Part shown: positions 34,239-42,637 of the stretch, piece by piece | Position numbering within the stretch: position 1 is the stretch's first letter | Layout: every line of letters begins with the position of its first letter | Source of the DNA: Anaerococcus lactolyticus ATCC 51172 | GTDB lineage: Bacteria > Bacillota > Clostridia > Tissierellales > Peptoniphilaceae | Assembly: GCF_000156575.1 (NCBI RefSeq) | Contig: NZ_GG666044.1 | Location: 382,487-429,201 of the forward strand | Direction: 5' to 3' | DNA: 46,715 bases | Made by a program: the position numbers and the translations under genes | The notes under the pieces: model-generated | The model's database searches: none | Told to the model about the DNA's origin: nothing | Seen by the model: the letters and a program-made list of their open reading frames with translations, nothing else

Positions 34239-35585
34239 TTAACCTATACTTATTAAACTTTCTGGATACCTGATTAAGCTCTTCTTAGCCTTCATACCAA
34301 AGGCGAAGGCCATGGTCATTGGTCCAAGCCTACCAATATACATACAAAATGTAATTAAAATTTTTCCTAAGCATGATAAATGTGGGGTTATTCCCTTACT
34401 TGCTCCAACTGTCGCAAGAGCTGATACAGTTTCGTATAAAATATCTACAAGGGGCGCACTTTCTGTAATTGTAAGCATAAAGCTTACTGATATTACAATC
34501 ACTATGGAAACCAAAAAGATTGCTAAGGCCTTTCTCACAATTTCTGTGCCTATGTGCCTACCAAAGACAACCGGCTCGCTCTCGCCCCTTACAACTGCGT
34601 GAGTTGATAGGAAAAGTACACCGAGTGTTGTTGTCTTAATTCCACCTGCTGTAGATCCAGGAGAACCTCCAACAAACATCAATCCCATGAGCATAAGGGC
34701 TGTAGAATCCTTAATTTGCGATAGGTCTACAGAATAAAAACCCGCAGTTCTTGCCACAACTGATTGGAAGAAGGACTCTAAAATCGATCCCTTTAGGCTC
34801 TCATATTGGAGAACCCCGTCCTCACTTTCCAAAAATAGGAACATAAGGGTACCTAAAATCAAAAGGAAGGCTGTGATAGAAAGTACAAGCTTAGAGTGGG
34901 TAGACATTTTCTTAAATGACCTCCTCCTAAAAAGTTCACTTGTCACTACAAAACCCAAACCTCCCACAATTACAAGGGCAGAAAGGGTGAAATTTACTAA
35001 CAAATCATCCCTAAAAGGATAGATTGAATCACCCAAAATATCAAAGCCTGCATTACAAAAGGCTGAAATTGAGTGGAAAATCGAGTACCAAAGTCCCGTG
35101 CCAACCCCATACAATGGGATAAATTTAAAAGACAAAACCATAGCGCCTAGGATTTCTGTAGCGAAAGTGAAAACCAAAACGTATTTAAAAAGCACAATCA
35201 TGCCCTCAAGGCTATCAACATTTAGCTGCTCTTTCAAAACTTGTCTGGACTTCATCCCGATTTTCTTACCCAAAATAAGGGGGATAAAAGAAGCCAAACT
35301 CATTACCCCCAAGCCTCCAATTTGGATTAGGGTAATGATTAAGACATGGCCGTATGTATTCCAGTGTTCGAGAGTGTTTACTGGTGTAAGACCTGTTACA
35401 CAAGAAGCGCTCGCTGCTACAAACATAGAATCAACAAGGGCAGTCGCTTCGCCGCTTTTTGTAAAAAATGGTAGGGACAGCAAAATCCCACCTATAGAAA
35501 TAAGAATAGCAAAACCCAAACTCAAAACCATAGGTGGGTTTAAGCTTATCTTATTGAAAATTTTATTGATAAAACTTTTGTTCAT
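34239..35585 (-). CDS. ktrB: Ktr/Trk potassium uptake membrane subunit (KtrB/TrkH)
   Basis: A 448-residue membrane protein with four M1-P-M2 repeats. Filter-region motifs are visible: SCVTGLTPVNT, AFCNAGFD, GGSPGSTAGGIKTTT and ALATVGASKGITP. This is the K+-translocating subunit. Length is normal. First gene of the ktrB-ktrA unit and divergent from the DUF2207 gene; no c-di-AMP riboswitch is evident in the 137-base divergent gap, only a hairpin CCTAAGGT / ACCTTTAGG near 35630-35673. Confidence 0.93.
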   Translation of the reverse strand: MNKSFINKIFNKISLNPPMVLSLGFAILISIGGILLSLPFFTKSGEATALVDSMFVAASASCVTGLTPVNTLEHWNTYGHVLIITLIQIGGLGVMSLASFIPLILGKKIGMKSRQVLKEQLNVDSLEGMIVLFKYVLVFTFATEILGAMVLSFKFIPLYGVGTGLWYSIFHSISAFCNAGFDILGDSIYPFRDDLLVNFTLSALVIVGGLGFVVTSELFRRRSFKKMSTHSKLVLSITAFLLILGTLMFLFLESEDGVLQYESLKGSILESFFQSVVARTAGFYSVDLSQIKDSTALMLMGLMFVGGSPGSTAGGIKTTTLGVLFLSTHAVVRGESEPVVFGRHIGTEIVRKALAIFLVSIVIVISVSFMLTITESAPLVDILYETVSALATVGASKGITPHLSCLGKILITFCMYIGRLGPMTMAFAFGMKAKKSLIRYPESLISIG

Positions 35586-35722
35586 TATGACTCCTATAAT
35601 TATTACCTGTAGAAAAATCTTACCCTCTTAAATCCTAAGGTCAAAGGCTAAGTGCTAATGAATACCTTTAGGAAGAATTTTTAACAAAATTTTAAAGTAT
35701 AATATTATTCAAAGGAGAATTT

Positions 35723-37426
35723 ATGAAGAAATTACTAATTACAATGGCAATTATTTTGGGGATTTTTATTCCAAATTTTTCCCATGCAGATGAATTTAAA
35801 GAAATATCAATAGATGCAAGCATCGATGAAAAGGGTGTCGGTCACATAGACGAAACTTGGAAAATAGACGAAACCAACGAAGATTATACAGAAAGATACA
35901 AAACCATTAACAACCTCAAAGGCTTAAAAATTGAGGACTTTAACCTCACTGCCTTTGGCAAAAAATTTGAACCTATAGAACCTTGGGATACTGACCTTTC
36001 TTTTGAAGAAAAGGCCTACAAGAAGGGGATCATAAAGAGAGGCGACGATGAGGTCGAGCTTTGTTGGGGGATTTCAAACTACGCTGACAACGCCTACAAG
36101 CTATCCTACAAAATAAATCCTCTAGCAATCGGATTAAAGGATGCTGATATGGTGTTTTATACCTTTGTCGGAGATAATTTTGACCCTGAACCAGAAAAAG
36201 TCAAGGTCAAAATCAAGGGTTACAAGCCTTTTAAAGACATAAAATTTTGGGCCTTTGGTCTTAAGGGTGCCATCCACGAGGAAAATGGGGAAATTATCCT
36301 AGAATCAACCGGAGATATAAACTACACAACAGTCATGGTCAAATTCCCAAAGGGGACTTTTGCCACTTCCTACAGGGAAAATAAAAATTTCGAAGACTAT
36401 GCCAACCAAGCAGTTAAGGGATCCAAATGGGAAGAAAATGAAGGAAGAGCTTACAAAATTCCTTTGCCAATCTGGGCTAGAGTCCTAATCGGTCTAGCCA
36501 CTGCCCTTGGCCTAACCGGAATATTTTCCATAATTAGAGCTATCAAACTAAGCTTTGATCCAAAAGCTCTTGCAAATGCAGACGACCTCCCACTTCCAAA
36601 AGATTTTAAAAATAAATATTACAGGGGACTTCCATACGAAGGTCACATAGAAAACCTAGCCTACCTCATCAAACAAATCCCTATCATAGGTAGCGACCTT
36701 GGTGCAGCTTACATGAACGCCTTCATCCTAAAATGGGCCATGGAAGGCCATATCGACCTTGGAGATAGTGAGCCAAGATTTTTACAAGCCCAAGCCATAA
36801 AAATCATCTCAAGACCAGAAGACATGGGCCCTATAGAGGCAAGTTTATTTGATATGCTTTATAAGGCAAGCCTTAGGAAAAATGACGGAATGCTCACCGA
36901 CTCCGACTTTTCGAAATATCTAAAAGCAAAGAAGGATGACCTAGATAATATCTACGACAAACTTGAAGATGAATCTATCAAGGCCCTAAAAGCTGAAGCC
37001 TACATCGAAGACTACGAATTTGAAAAAACCTTCCTATCTTCCAAGAGAACTGGCAAGGAACTAAGGATTACAAACAAGGGACTTAAACTTTATGAAAATA
37101 TTTTAGGCTTTAAATCATATTTGAGAGACTATGGCGAAGAGGGAACAAAATCCCCAGAAGAGATAAAAAATTGGAAGAATTATTTAATCTATTCCATCCT
37201 TCTAAATGTAGATGAGAATTTCAAAAACTTTGTAGATGAAAACTACAATGGGGAACCATACTTCATCTACCACCCATATTTCTTCACCAATGCAGGGGCT
37301 TACTCAAAATCCATCAACCAATCCTATGCAAGTGCCACAGGATTTTCTAACGCAGGATTTGGAGGCCAAACTTCCGTTGGTGGAGGTGGCGGATCCTTCG
37401 GTGGAGGTGGAGGAGGAGGAAGGTAA
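35723..37426 (+). CDS. DUF2207 domain membrane protein with Gly-rich tail
   Basis: A 567-residue protein: signal peptide (about 1-22, LLITMAIILGIFIPNFSHA), an extracellular N-terminal DUF2207 domain (SIDASIDEKGVGHIDETWKI, then WGISNYADNAYKLSYKI), one transmembrane helix near residue 250 (RVLIGLATALGLTGIFSII), a cytoplasmic region, and a C-terminal tail very rich in Gly (GGGGGSFGGGGGGG). Family function is unknown. It has its own RBS (AAAGGAGA) and a TATAAT box near 35698-35703. It stands alone. Confidence 0.9.
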   Translation: MKKLLITMAIILGIFIPNFSHADEFKEISIDASIDEKGVGHIDETWKIDETNEDYTERYKTINNLKGLKIEDFNLTAFGKKFEPIEPWDTDLSFEEKAYKKGIIKRGDDEVELCWGISNYADNAYKLSYKINPLAIGLKDADMVFYTFVGDNFDPEPEKVKVKIKGYKPFKDIKFWAFGLKGAIHEENGEIILESTGDINYTTVMVKFPKGTFATSYRENKNFEDYANQAVKGSKWEENEGRAYKIPLPIWARVLIGLATALGLTGIFSIIRAIKLSFDPKALANADDLPLPKDFKNKYYRGLPYEGHIENLAYLIKQIPIIGSDLGAAYMNAFILKWAMEGHIDLGDSEPRFLQAQAIKIISRPEDMGPIEASLFDMLYKASLRKNDGMLTDSDFSKYLKAKKDDLDNIYDKLEDESIKALKAEAYIEDYEFEKTFLSSKRTGKELRITNKGLKLYENILGFKSYLRDYGEEGTKSPEEIKNWKNYLIYSILLNVDENFKNFVDENYNGEPYFIYHPYFFTNAGAYSKSINQSYASATGFSNAGFGGQTSVGGGGGSFGGGGGGGR

Positions 37427-37459
37427 ATCTTATCCAAGATAAGTTATTTATTCTCTATC

Positions 37460-37472
37460 AATCCGAGATTAA
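37460..37472. repeat. Left arm of a 13-base inverted repeat flanking the double repeat
   Basis: AATCCGAGATTAA; its exact reverse complement TTAATCTCGGATT is at 38308-38320. The two arms flank composite repeat copies 4 and 3. Confidence 0.65.
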
Positions 37473-37510
37473 ATCCATCTTTTAAATAATTAATTTATTT
37501 ACTATTGAAT

Positions 37511-37668
37511 CTTCGTAAAAAGGGGACCCCTGGGGAACGTTTCGTCGCTCTTGGCCGCTAGGGCAGGATGTTCCCTCATCGGGTCCCCTTTAAAACCCCT
37601 TCCGTTACCCCCTCCGGGCGACCACTCTCGTGGGACAAGGAGTTTGTCTTCGGCAAACGTGTTGGTAT
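37511..37668 (+). repeat. Composite structured repeat, copy 4 (module B, degenerate A)
   Basis: Module B of the copy-2 subtype on the plus strand, shortly after the DUF2207 gene in the same direction. Outer stem AAGGGGACCC / GGGTCCCCTT; the inner stem GGGGAAC / GTTCCC is opened by an extra 22 bases (37546-37567) that recur at 37821-37842. Terminal stem GTTTG / CAAAC with a TTCG loop. The leading GTCATTTACATGAC palindrome is missing. A broken module A follows (TTTCCAAA / TTTGGAAA, about 37690-37785). Confidence 0.75.
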
Positions 37669-37820
37669 AGCAGAGCCCTTGTTTTAGTAAATTATTTTCC
37701 AAACTTTTTAAAATCCAAAGCCTCCTAAAAATTGCAATCTCGTCTGACTTGTGTTTTTATTTGGAAATTAGTTCACAGTATTTATTGTTTTTTTATATTC
37801 GAAAAAAGCTTTCAGTGCAA

Positions 37821-37842
37821 CGCTCTCGGCCGCTAGGGCAGG
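37821..37842 (+). repeat. Short GC-rich repeat shared with module B of copy 4
   Basis: Matches the insert in the inner stem of copy 4 (37546-37567) with one base difference; both contain GGCCGCTAGGGCAGG. It lies in the otherwise featureless gap between copies 4 and 3. Confidence 0.65.
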
Positions 37843-37919
37843 CTCTTGACGGAGTCTTAGCATTTTAAAATACTCGGCCTTTGGATTTTTGGTTTCTTCG
37901 TTTGAAAATAAACGCTAAT

Positions 37920-38286
37920 CTAGCAAAGTTTGGCAAAGCCAAACAAGCCCAGCAAAATCTGGAACTTCGAAACTAATTCTCCCATCTATCGGGCAAAGAT
38001 TTCTAATAAAAAGCCCCGTCAAGAAAACTGATTGTTTGAGGCGAAGCCGAGTTATCAGTTTTTAGGGGCTTGTATATTAGAAATCTATGGGGATATACGA
38101 CCACTAATACAATGACGTTCTCTCTACTAAAAAAAGCTTGCCCAAAAGGCAAGCTTCTATATCCGCACTCCGCACAAGGAGCCGCTCGGGGGTGTAGCCG
38201 AGAGGGGTTTAAGGGGAGGCGTGTGAGGGACCCTGCGGAAGGTCCCTTGGGCCTCCCCTTTGAACGGAGGGGTCATGTAAATGACC
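37920..38286 (-). repeat. Composite structured repeat, copy 3 (modules B-A-C)
   Basis: Full B-A-C on the minus strand. Module B (38286-38129) is close to copy 1 (GGTCATTTACATGACC, AAGGGGAGGC / GCCTCCCCTT, loop TTCCGCA). Module A (38086-37997) pairs AGATTTCTAATA with TATTAGAAATCT, AAGCCCC with GGGGCTT and AAAACTGAT with ATCAGTTTT around a loop with GGCTTCGCCTCAAAC. Module C (37996-37920) is about 75% like copy 2. It lies in the 3' region of the AbgT gene and converges on copy 4. Confidence 0.8.
38129..38156 (-). terminator. Intrinsic terminator closing module B of copy 3
   Basis: On the minus strand AAGCTTGCC / GGCAAGCTT followed by seven T, as in copy 1. It would end the AbgT transcript about 350 bases after the stop codon. 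Confidence 0.75.
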
Positions 38287-38307
38287 TTAATTATTTTTAA
38301 GATACAG

Positions 38308-38320
38308 TTAATCTCGGATT
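38308..38320. repeat. Right arm of the 13-base inverted repeat; also first of two ATCTCGGAT copies
   Basis: TTAATCTCGGATT mirrors 37460-37472. Its core ATCTCGGAT recurs directly at 38492-38500, so the three-hairpin element between them is bounded by a 9-base direct repeat. Confidence 0.6.
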
Positions 38321-38342
38321 AACGAAAAAAAGATGATATTCT

Positions 38343-38490
38343 AGTAATCTTTTTATTACAGACGCTCTTACTCATCGCGTCTTTCATAAAAAATCACATA
38401 AGGTTTTTCATAAATTTCTACTGCGGTGCTTTGCACCTTGAGAAATTTTGAAAACCGCAAAAACTTTGCCTACAAAGTTTTTACTACCAT
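38343..38490. repeat. Three-hairpin element, copy D1
   Basis: Begins GTAATCTTTTT and ends TTACTACCAT. Hairpin 1 pairs TTTTTAT / ATAAAAA and GACGC / GCGTC. Hairpin 2 pairs GGTTTT / AAAACC and AAATTTCT / AGAAATTT and is capped by GGTGCTTTGCACC. Hairpin 3 pairs AAAAACTTTG / CAAAGTTTTT. It lies 16 bases after the AbgT stop. Copies D2 and D3 are at 44501-44656 and 44756-44900. Confidence 0.75.
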
Positions 38491-38505
38491 TATCTCGGAT
38501 AGACC

Positions 38506-40032
38506 CTAAACAAATAGCATTGCTCCTGGACCTAGTGGGATTTTTACTAGCATCCAAATTATTAATAAGATTGTCCAGAAGATTAAGAATGCTATCGAGT
38601 ATGGTAGCATGGTTGAGATTAGGGTTCCTAGTCCCCTGTCTTTGTCGTATTTTTGCATGAAGATTACTATCATTGCAAAATAATTCATTAGTGGGCTTAT
38701 GATGTTGGTTGATGAGTCGGCTATCCTGTATGCCATTTGGCTTAGTTCTGGGGAAAGTCCCATGTTCATAAACATTGGCACAAAGATTGGTGCCATGATT
38801 GCCCATTTGGCTGAGGCTGATCCTATGAAGAGGTTGATGAAGGCTGATAGGATGATAAAGAGGATTACTAATGGTACTCCTGTTAATTTTATCGATTCTA
38901 AAAACTCAGCTCCCTTTACAGATAGGATTGTACCGAGGTTGGTATAGGCGAAAAATGATACGAATTGGGCCGCGAAAAATGCTAGTACCAAAAATCCGCT
39001 CATTGATTCCATTGACTTGGTCATGGCTCCTATTAGGTCTTTTGAATCCTTAAATTTGCCTGTTGTCCTTCCGAAAACATAGCCCGGAATTAGGAACATA
39101 AATAAGATTGCTCCTACTAAGCCCTTGCCCAAAAAGGCGTCTAAGGTCATCTTGCCTTGGGCATTTGCTTCCCTTAAGATAGCATTTTCTGGTACCATTA
39201 AAATCGCCATAACTATAGCAAAGACTAAAAAACCTATTATGGCATTTCTAAGTCCCTTTTTCTCTAGGTCAGTTAGGGGTTTATCTTCGTGGACATAGGC
39301 TCCCTTATATTCTCCAAGGTTTGGAATTACAATTTTTTCTGTAACCACGCTTGCTACTAAAGTTAAAACAAAGGTAGAAACTATTAGGAAATACCAGTTG
39401 CCTGAAGCATCTACTGTATAGGAAATATTTGCTGCCCTTAGGGCCTCGTTTGTGATTCCACCCAGCATGACATCTGTTGGCCCAAAAATTAGGTTGGCAG
39501 AAAATCCACCAGATACACCTGCAAAAGCTGCAGCCAGACCTGCTATTGGATGTTTGCCAGCTGAGGCGAAAATCATTGCCCCGAGAGGTATTACCACAAC
39601 ATAACCCGCATCAGATGCTATATTTGATACGATTCCTGTAAAGACAACAGCTCCTGTAAGGATCATTGGTGGCACATTTGAAAGCATCTTCTTTAGACCA
39701 GCATCAAAAAATCCCGCATCTTCAGCCACACCTACACCAAGCATAGCAACTAAAACTACACCGAGAGGTGCGAAGGATGTGAAGTTTGGAACTAGGGATG
39801 AAAACATATAACGAATGCCTTCAGCGTTTAAAAGGCTCACAGCCTCTATAGTAGTTTCAGCTTCGGCTTTTGCATCATAGTAGGATACAGAAAGGCCAGC
39901 TGATACACATATTTGCGCAATCACAGCGAGGATTGCAATCATTATTACAAAAATTATAGCAGGATGGGGCAGGGCGTTGCCGATTTTTTCAATCTTAGCC
40001 AGGATCCCACCTGTTTTTTTATTCTTAGACAT
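38506..40032 (-). CDS. AbgT family transporter (p-aminobenzoyl-glutamate type)
   Basis: A 508-residue membrane protein with about eleven to thirteen hydrophobic segments. Family marks: SNIASDAGYVVVIPLGAMIF, AGVSGGFSANLIFGPTDVML and GSASAKWAIMAPIFVPMF. Relatives import p-aminobenzoyl-glutamate or export sulfonamide-type compounds; the natural substrate here is uncertain, and small peptides are possible given the peptidase-rich surroundings. RBS AAGGAGGAC precedes the ATG. Downstream in the same direction come D1 and composite repeat copy 3. Confidence 0.92.
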   Translation of the reverse strand: MSKNKKTGGILAKIEKIGNALPHPAIIFVIMIAILAVIAQICVSAGLSVSYYDAKAEAETTIEAVSLLNAEGIRYMFSSLVPNFTSFAPLGVVLVAMLGVGVAEDAGFFDAGLKKMLSNVPPMILTGAVVFTGIVSNIASDAGYVVVIPLGAMIFASAGKHPIAGLAAAFAGVSGGFSANLIFGPTDVMLGGITNEALRAANISYTVDASGNWYFLIVSTFVLTLVASVVTEKIVIPNLGEYKGAYVHEDKPLTDLEKKGLRNAIIGFLVFAIVMAILMVPENAILREANAQGKMTLDAFLGKGLVGAILFMFLIPGYVFGRTTGKFKDSKDLIGAMTKSMESMSGFLVLAFFAAQFVSFFAYTNLGTILSVKGAEFLESIKLTGVPLVILFIILSAFINLFIGSASAKWAIMAPIFVPMFMNMGLSPELSQMAYRIADSSTNIISPLMNYFAMIVIFMQKYDKDRGLGTLISTMLPYSIAFLIFWTILLIIWMLVKIPLGPGAMLFV

Positions 40033-40260
40033 AAGTCCTCCTTTTTTATTAAATTCTTATATATTCTAAGTTTTAAAAACTATCTTAAAAAATTAGTACC
40101 TTTCTAATATACGATTTTTTTCAATCAAATTCACCTAAAATATTTCAAAACTTATCTAAAACCTTTCTTTACCGACCGTTTGTCGCCGAATTTTGACCTT
40201 TTATCCGAAAATGAATGCATTAGTTGGATCTAGGCTTTATAATAAAATCAGGAGGTAGGG

Positions 40261-40701
40261 ATGAAAGTTGACATAATAATTGATGGAACAATCGACGAAA
40301 CCCAGGTGAAAATATTTGCCAAGGAATATTCAAAAGAAATCGAAACCATAAAGGATTTGCTGGCTGACAGGTTAATTGACAAGCTTGTGGCCTTTCGTGA
40401 TAAGGAGGTTTTTATCCTCTCTCACGAAGAAATTATAAGAATTTTTGCCCAAGATAAGAGTGTTTTTATAAAAACAAAGAACGGAACTTTTTCATCAAGA
40501 CTTACTGTTTCTGAATTGGATAAGAGGCTTGATAAGAAAAAATTTATAAGGATATCTCGTTCAGATATTGTAAATCTTGACTTTGTGAAAAAACTCGACC
40601 TTTCCTTTACAGGAACAATAGCAGTCGAGCTTACAAATGGTGATGTAGCCTACGTTTCTAGGCGAAATTTAAAAGAATTTAGGAGGGCCTTGGGCCTATA
40701 A
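40261..40701 (+). CDS. LytTR-domain transcriptional regulator
   Basis: A 146-residue protein with a C-terminal LytTR DNA-binding domain (about 50-146; FIKTKNGTFSSRLTVSELDKR, KFIRISRSDIVNLDFVKKL, YVSRRNLKEFRRAL). There is no receiver domain, so it is not a classical response regulator. It is followed 10 bases later by a DUF3021 membrane protein, as in the LytTR regulatory systems where the membrane protein inhibits the regulator. A TATAAT box lies about 20 bases before the start, overlapping a strong AGGAGG ribosome site region. Confidence 0.9.
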   Translation: MKVDIIIDGTIDETQVKIFAKEYSKEIETIKDLLADRLIDKLVAFRDKEVFILSHEEIIRIFAQDKSVFIKTKNGTFSSRLTVSELDKRLDKKKFIRISRSDIVNLDFVKKLDLSFTGTIAVELTNGDVAYVSRRNLKEFRRALGL

Positions 40702-40710
40702 GGAGGAGTA

Positions 40711-41136
40711 ATGAAAAATTTTAAAGATTTATTAGGTGGATTTTTGGTAGGTGTAGGTATAGGCGCCTTAATCGAGGCAGTTTTATCTATGATAATTAAG
40801 GAAAATATAGTTGGGGTTTCTGGATTTGTGGCAAGCCAAGCACCTGGTTATGCAAAAATCATTCAATGCTTGGTCTATGGTGGCTTTGGCATTGTTTCAG
40901 TCCTAATGGCGAATATTTTTAAAAACAAGAATAGGGCAACCTATTTAAGTCATTCCATCCACTTTTGTGCAATGATTATCTATTTTATCTGTGCAGGCCT
41001 TTACCTAAGGTGGTTTGAATATAATTTAAGCCTAGTAATTTCAATCATCCTCTTTGTTGGAGTTTATTTATTAATCTCTTTCGCTTGTTATATTTACGAA
41101 AAAAATATGATAGGCCAAATCAATAAAAAATTATAA
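40711..41136 (+). CDS. DUF3021 family membrane protein (LytTR partner)
   Basis: A 141-residue protein with four transmembrane segments (LLGGFLVGVGIGALIEAVLS, IIQCLVYGGFGIVSVLMANI, FCAMIIYFICAGLYL, LVISIILFVGVYLLISFACY). DUF3021 proteins are usually encoded right after a LytTR regulator and act as its membrane-bound antagonist in studied streptococcal pairs. Same operon as the LytTR gene (10-base gap); a terminator follows. Confidence 0.88.
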   Translation: MKNFKDLLGGFLVGVGIGALIEAVLSMIIKENIVGVSGFVASQAPGYAKIIQCLVYGGFGIVSVLMANIFKNKNRATYLSHSIHFCAMIIYFICAGLYLRWFEYNLSLVISIILFVGVYLLISFACYIYEKNMIGQINKKL

Positions 41137-41142
41137 GCAGGT

Positions 41143-41174
41143 AAAAATGGTCCCAAATCCGGGACCATTTTTTT
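41143..41174. terminator. Bidirectional terminator between convergent operons
   Basis: AAAATGGTCCC / GGGACCATTTT with A- and T-runs on both sides. It serves both the LytTR-DUF3021 unit (plus) and the GntR-ABC unit (minus). Confidence 0.85.
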
Positions 41175-41790
41175 AAAATTCCTTGGCCTTATAGATTCCA
41201 GCTGAAATTTTAAAGGAAATAAAACTTAATAAAATTGTTAGAATTAGAAGGCCTAGGGCCAAGATATTTTTATTCAAACTCACACCAAAATTTATCAAGT
41301 CTAAAAGTTTCTCTTTGTTTGCCCCAAAATATGAAAAGCTTCCAAAGATTATAAAATAAAATAGGACGAAAATCATCCTGGACTTTTCTTCTCCAAACTT
41401 ATACATGAGGGGTAGTTGGACTAGGGCTATGAAGTTTGAGAAAAAAAGGACGCTTGCACAGTAAAGGGCGAGGGGCATTTTTACTCTGTAGCCAACAATT
41501 AGGCTTATGATAAAGGCAAAGATGGAAAGAATCCAAACAAAGGAATACCTTGATCCGACGATTTTTTCCTTGCCAATCCCTGTTGAAATCAAATACTTAT
41601 CAATGTGGCTTTCTGCGTCAACTCCAAATAGGATTCCCAAAAGTATGGTTGGAAGCAAGATAAAGGTCAAAGGAAAAAGTGACAGTTGACCTTCCTTATT
41701 AAAAATAAAGGCAATGGCAACCATGATTACTGTCATCAGCCCAATTGATGATTTTGTTGTTGTTAAATCCTTATATATCAAGGCTTTCAT
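41173..41790 (-). CDS. ABC-2 type permease
   Basis: A 205-residue membrane protein with six hydrophobic segments, beginning MKALIYKDLTTTKSSIGLMT, the usual opening of ABC2_membrane_5-type permeases. The acidic GVDAESHIDKYLIS loop after the second helix is typical. It forms an exporter-type complex with the ATPase encoded just upstream (20-base overlap). Substrate unknown; relatives act in drug, bacteriocin or envelope-stress responses. Confidence 0.85.
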   Translation of the reverse strand: MKALIYKDLTTTKSSIGLMTVIMVAIAFIFNKEGQLSLFPLTFILLPTILLGILFGVDAESHIDKYLISTGIGKEKIVGSRYSFVWILSIFAFIISLIVGYRVKMPLALYCASVLFFSNFIALVQLPLMYKFGEEKSRMIFVLFYFIIFGSFSYFGANKEKLLDLINFGVSLNKNILALGLLILTILLSFISFKISAGIYKAKEF

Positions 41791-42637
41791 TGTAGGCCTC
41801 CTTTATCATATAGACCATAATGTCTTCTATAGATGGTTTTTGCATTTCTAAACCTGCTGGCATTTTTTCTCTTCTTACCAAACATTCCCTACCAAATTGG
41901 TGCTTTCTCACACCTACAAGGGCAGATTTATCTAGGCTTTCAAATTCTTCATCTCCCAAGGAAACAAGGCCATATTTTTCACTTAGGCCGTCTTTTTCTT
42001 CGTTAAAAATTAGCTCGCCCTTGTGGATAAAGGCAATGTAGTCGGCAATTTTTTCTAGGTCTGACAAAATATGGGAAGAAATCAAAACTGTGTGGTCCTC
42101 ATCTTGGATAAAATCTAGGAGGATATCCAGAAAATCATCCCTCACAACTGGATCAAGACCACTTGTAGGCTCATCTAAGATTAGGATTTCTGCCCCATGG
42201 CTCATAGCGAGGGCAAGGCCCAATTTCATTTTCATTCCTCTCGAGAAAGTCTTTATAGGAATATTAGTTGGAAGAGCAAATTTTTCTACAAATTCATAAA
42301 AAGTTCCTTTTTCCCAATGGTCCTTATAAAGCAATGAGTGCATTTTCTCGATTTCACAGGCCTTCATAGACCCCGGCAAAAATAAGTCATCAAAGACAAA
42401 ACCGATTTCATACTTATCGTCAACAGACAAGTCTTTTATGTCCTTGCCAAAAATTTCTATTGCCCCACCGTCTCTGCCAATTACATCCAAAATAAGCTTG
42501 ATGGTGGTAGATTTTCCTGCCCCATTTTCGCCAATAAAACCTGTTATAGTTCCCTTTTTGATCCCTAAATCGACAGGGCCCAGCCTAAAATTGCCGAAAG
42601 ATTTCACTAGATTTTTTATTTTTATCGCATCAGTCAT
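41771..42637 (-). CDS. ABC transporter ATPase, exporter type
   Basis: A 288-residue ATPase: Walker A GENGAGKST, signature SRGMKMKLGLA (degenerate LSGGQ, as usual in this group), Walker B LILDEPTSGLD and switch His in SSHILSDLE. A C-terminal domain of about 80 residues follows. I chose the ATG at 42637 (MTDAIKIKNLVKSFG) with GGAGGAAAG upstream rather than a start at 42658. It overlaps the GntR gene by eight bases. Confidence 0.9.
   Translation of the reverse strand: MTDAIKIKNLVKSFGNFRLGPVDLGIKKGTITGFIGENGAGKSTTIKLILDVIGRDGGAIEIFGKDIKDLSVDDKYEIGFVFDDLFLPGSMKACEIEKMHSLLYKDHWEKGTFYEFVEKFALPTNIPIKTFSRGMKMKLGLALAMSHGAEILILDEPTSGLDPVVRDDFLDILLDFIQDEDHTVLISSHILSDLEKIADYIAFIHKGELIFNEEKDGLSEKYGLVSLGDEEFESLDKSALVGVRKHQFGRECLVRREKMPAGLEMQKPSIEDIMVYMIKEAYNESLDI

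Noticed and set aside
35586-35722. c-di-AMP riboswitch upstream of ktrB
   Set aside because: A hairpin is present, but the conserved ydaO core motifs are not seen.
37502-37702. A 66-codon open frame in repeat copy 4
   Set aside because: It lies in a GC-rich palindromic module antisense to the repeat; no ribosome site and no homologous frame in other copies.
7579-38286. CRISPR array or insertion sequence as the explanation of the intergenic repeats
   Set aside because: Copies are kilobases apart, have no regular spacers and encode no transposase; the shared feature is hairpin layout.
38070-38300. A 76-codon open frame in repeat copy 3
   Set aside because: Same reason: the frame runs through module B and its terminator hairpin and is not kept in copy 1.
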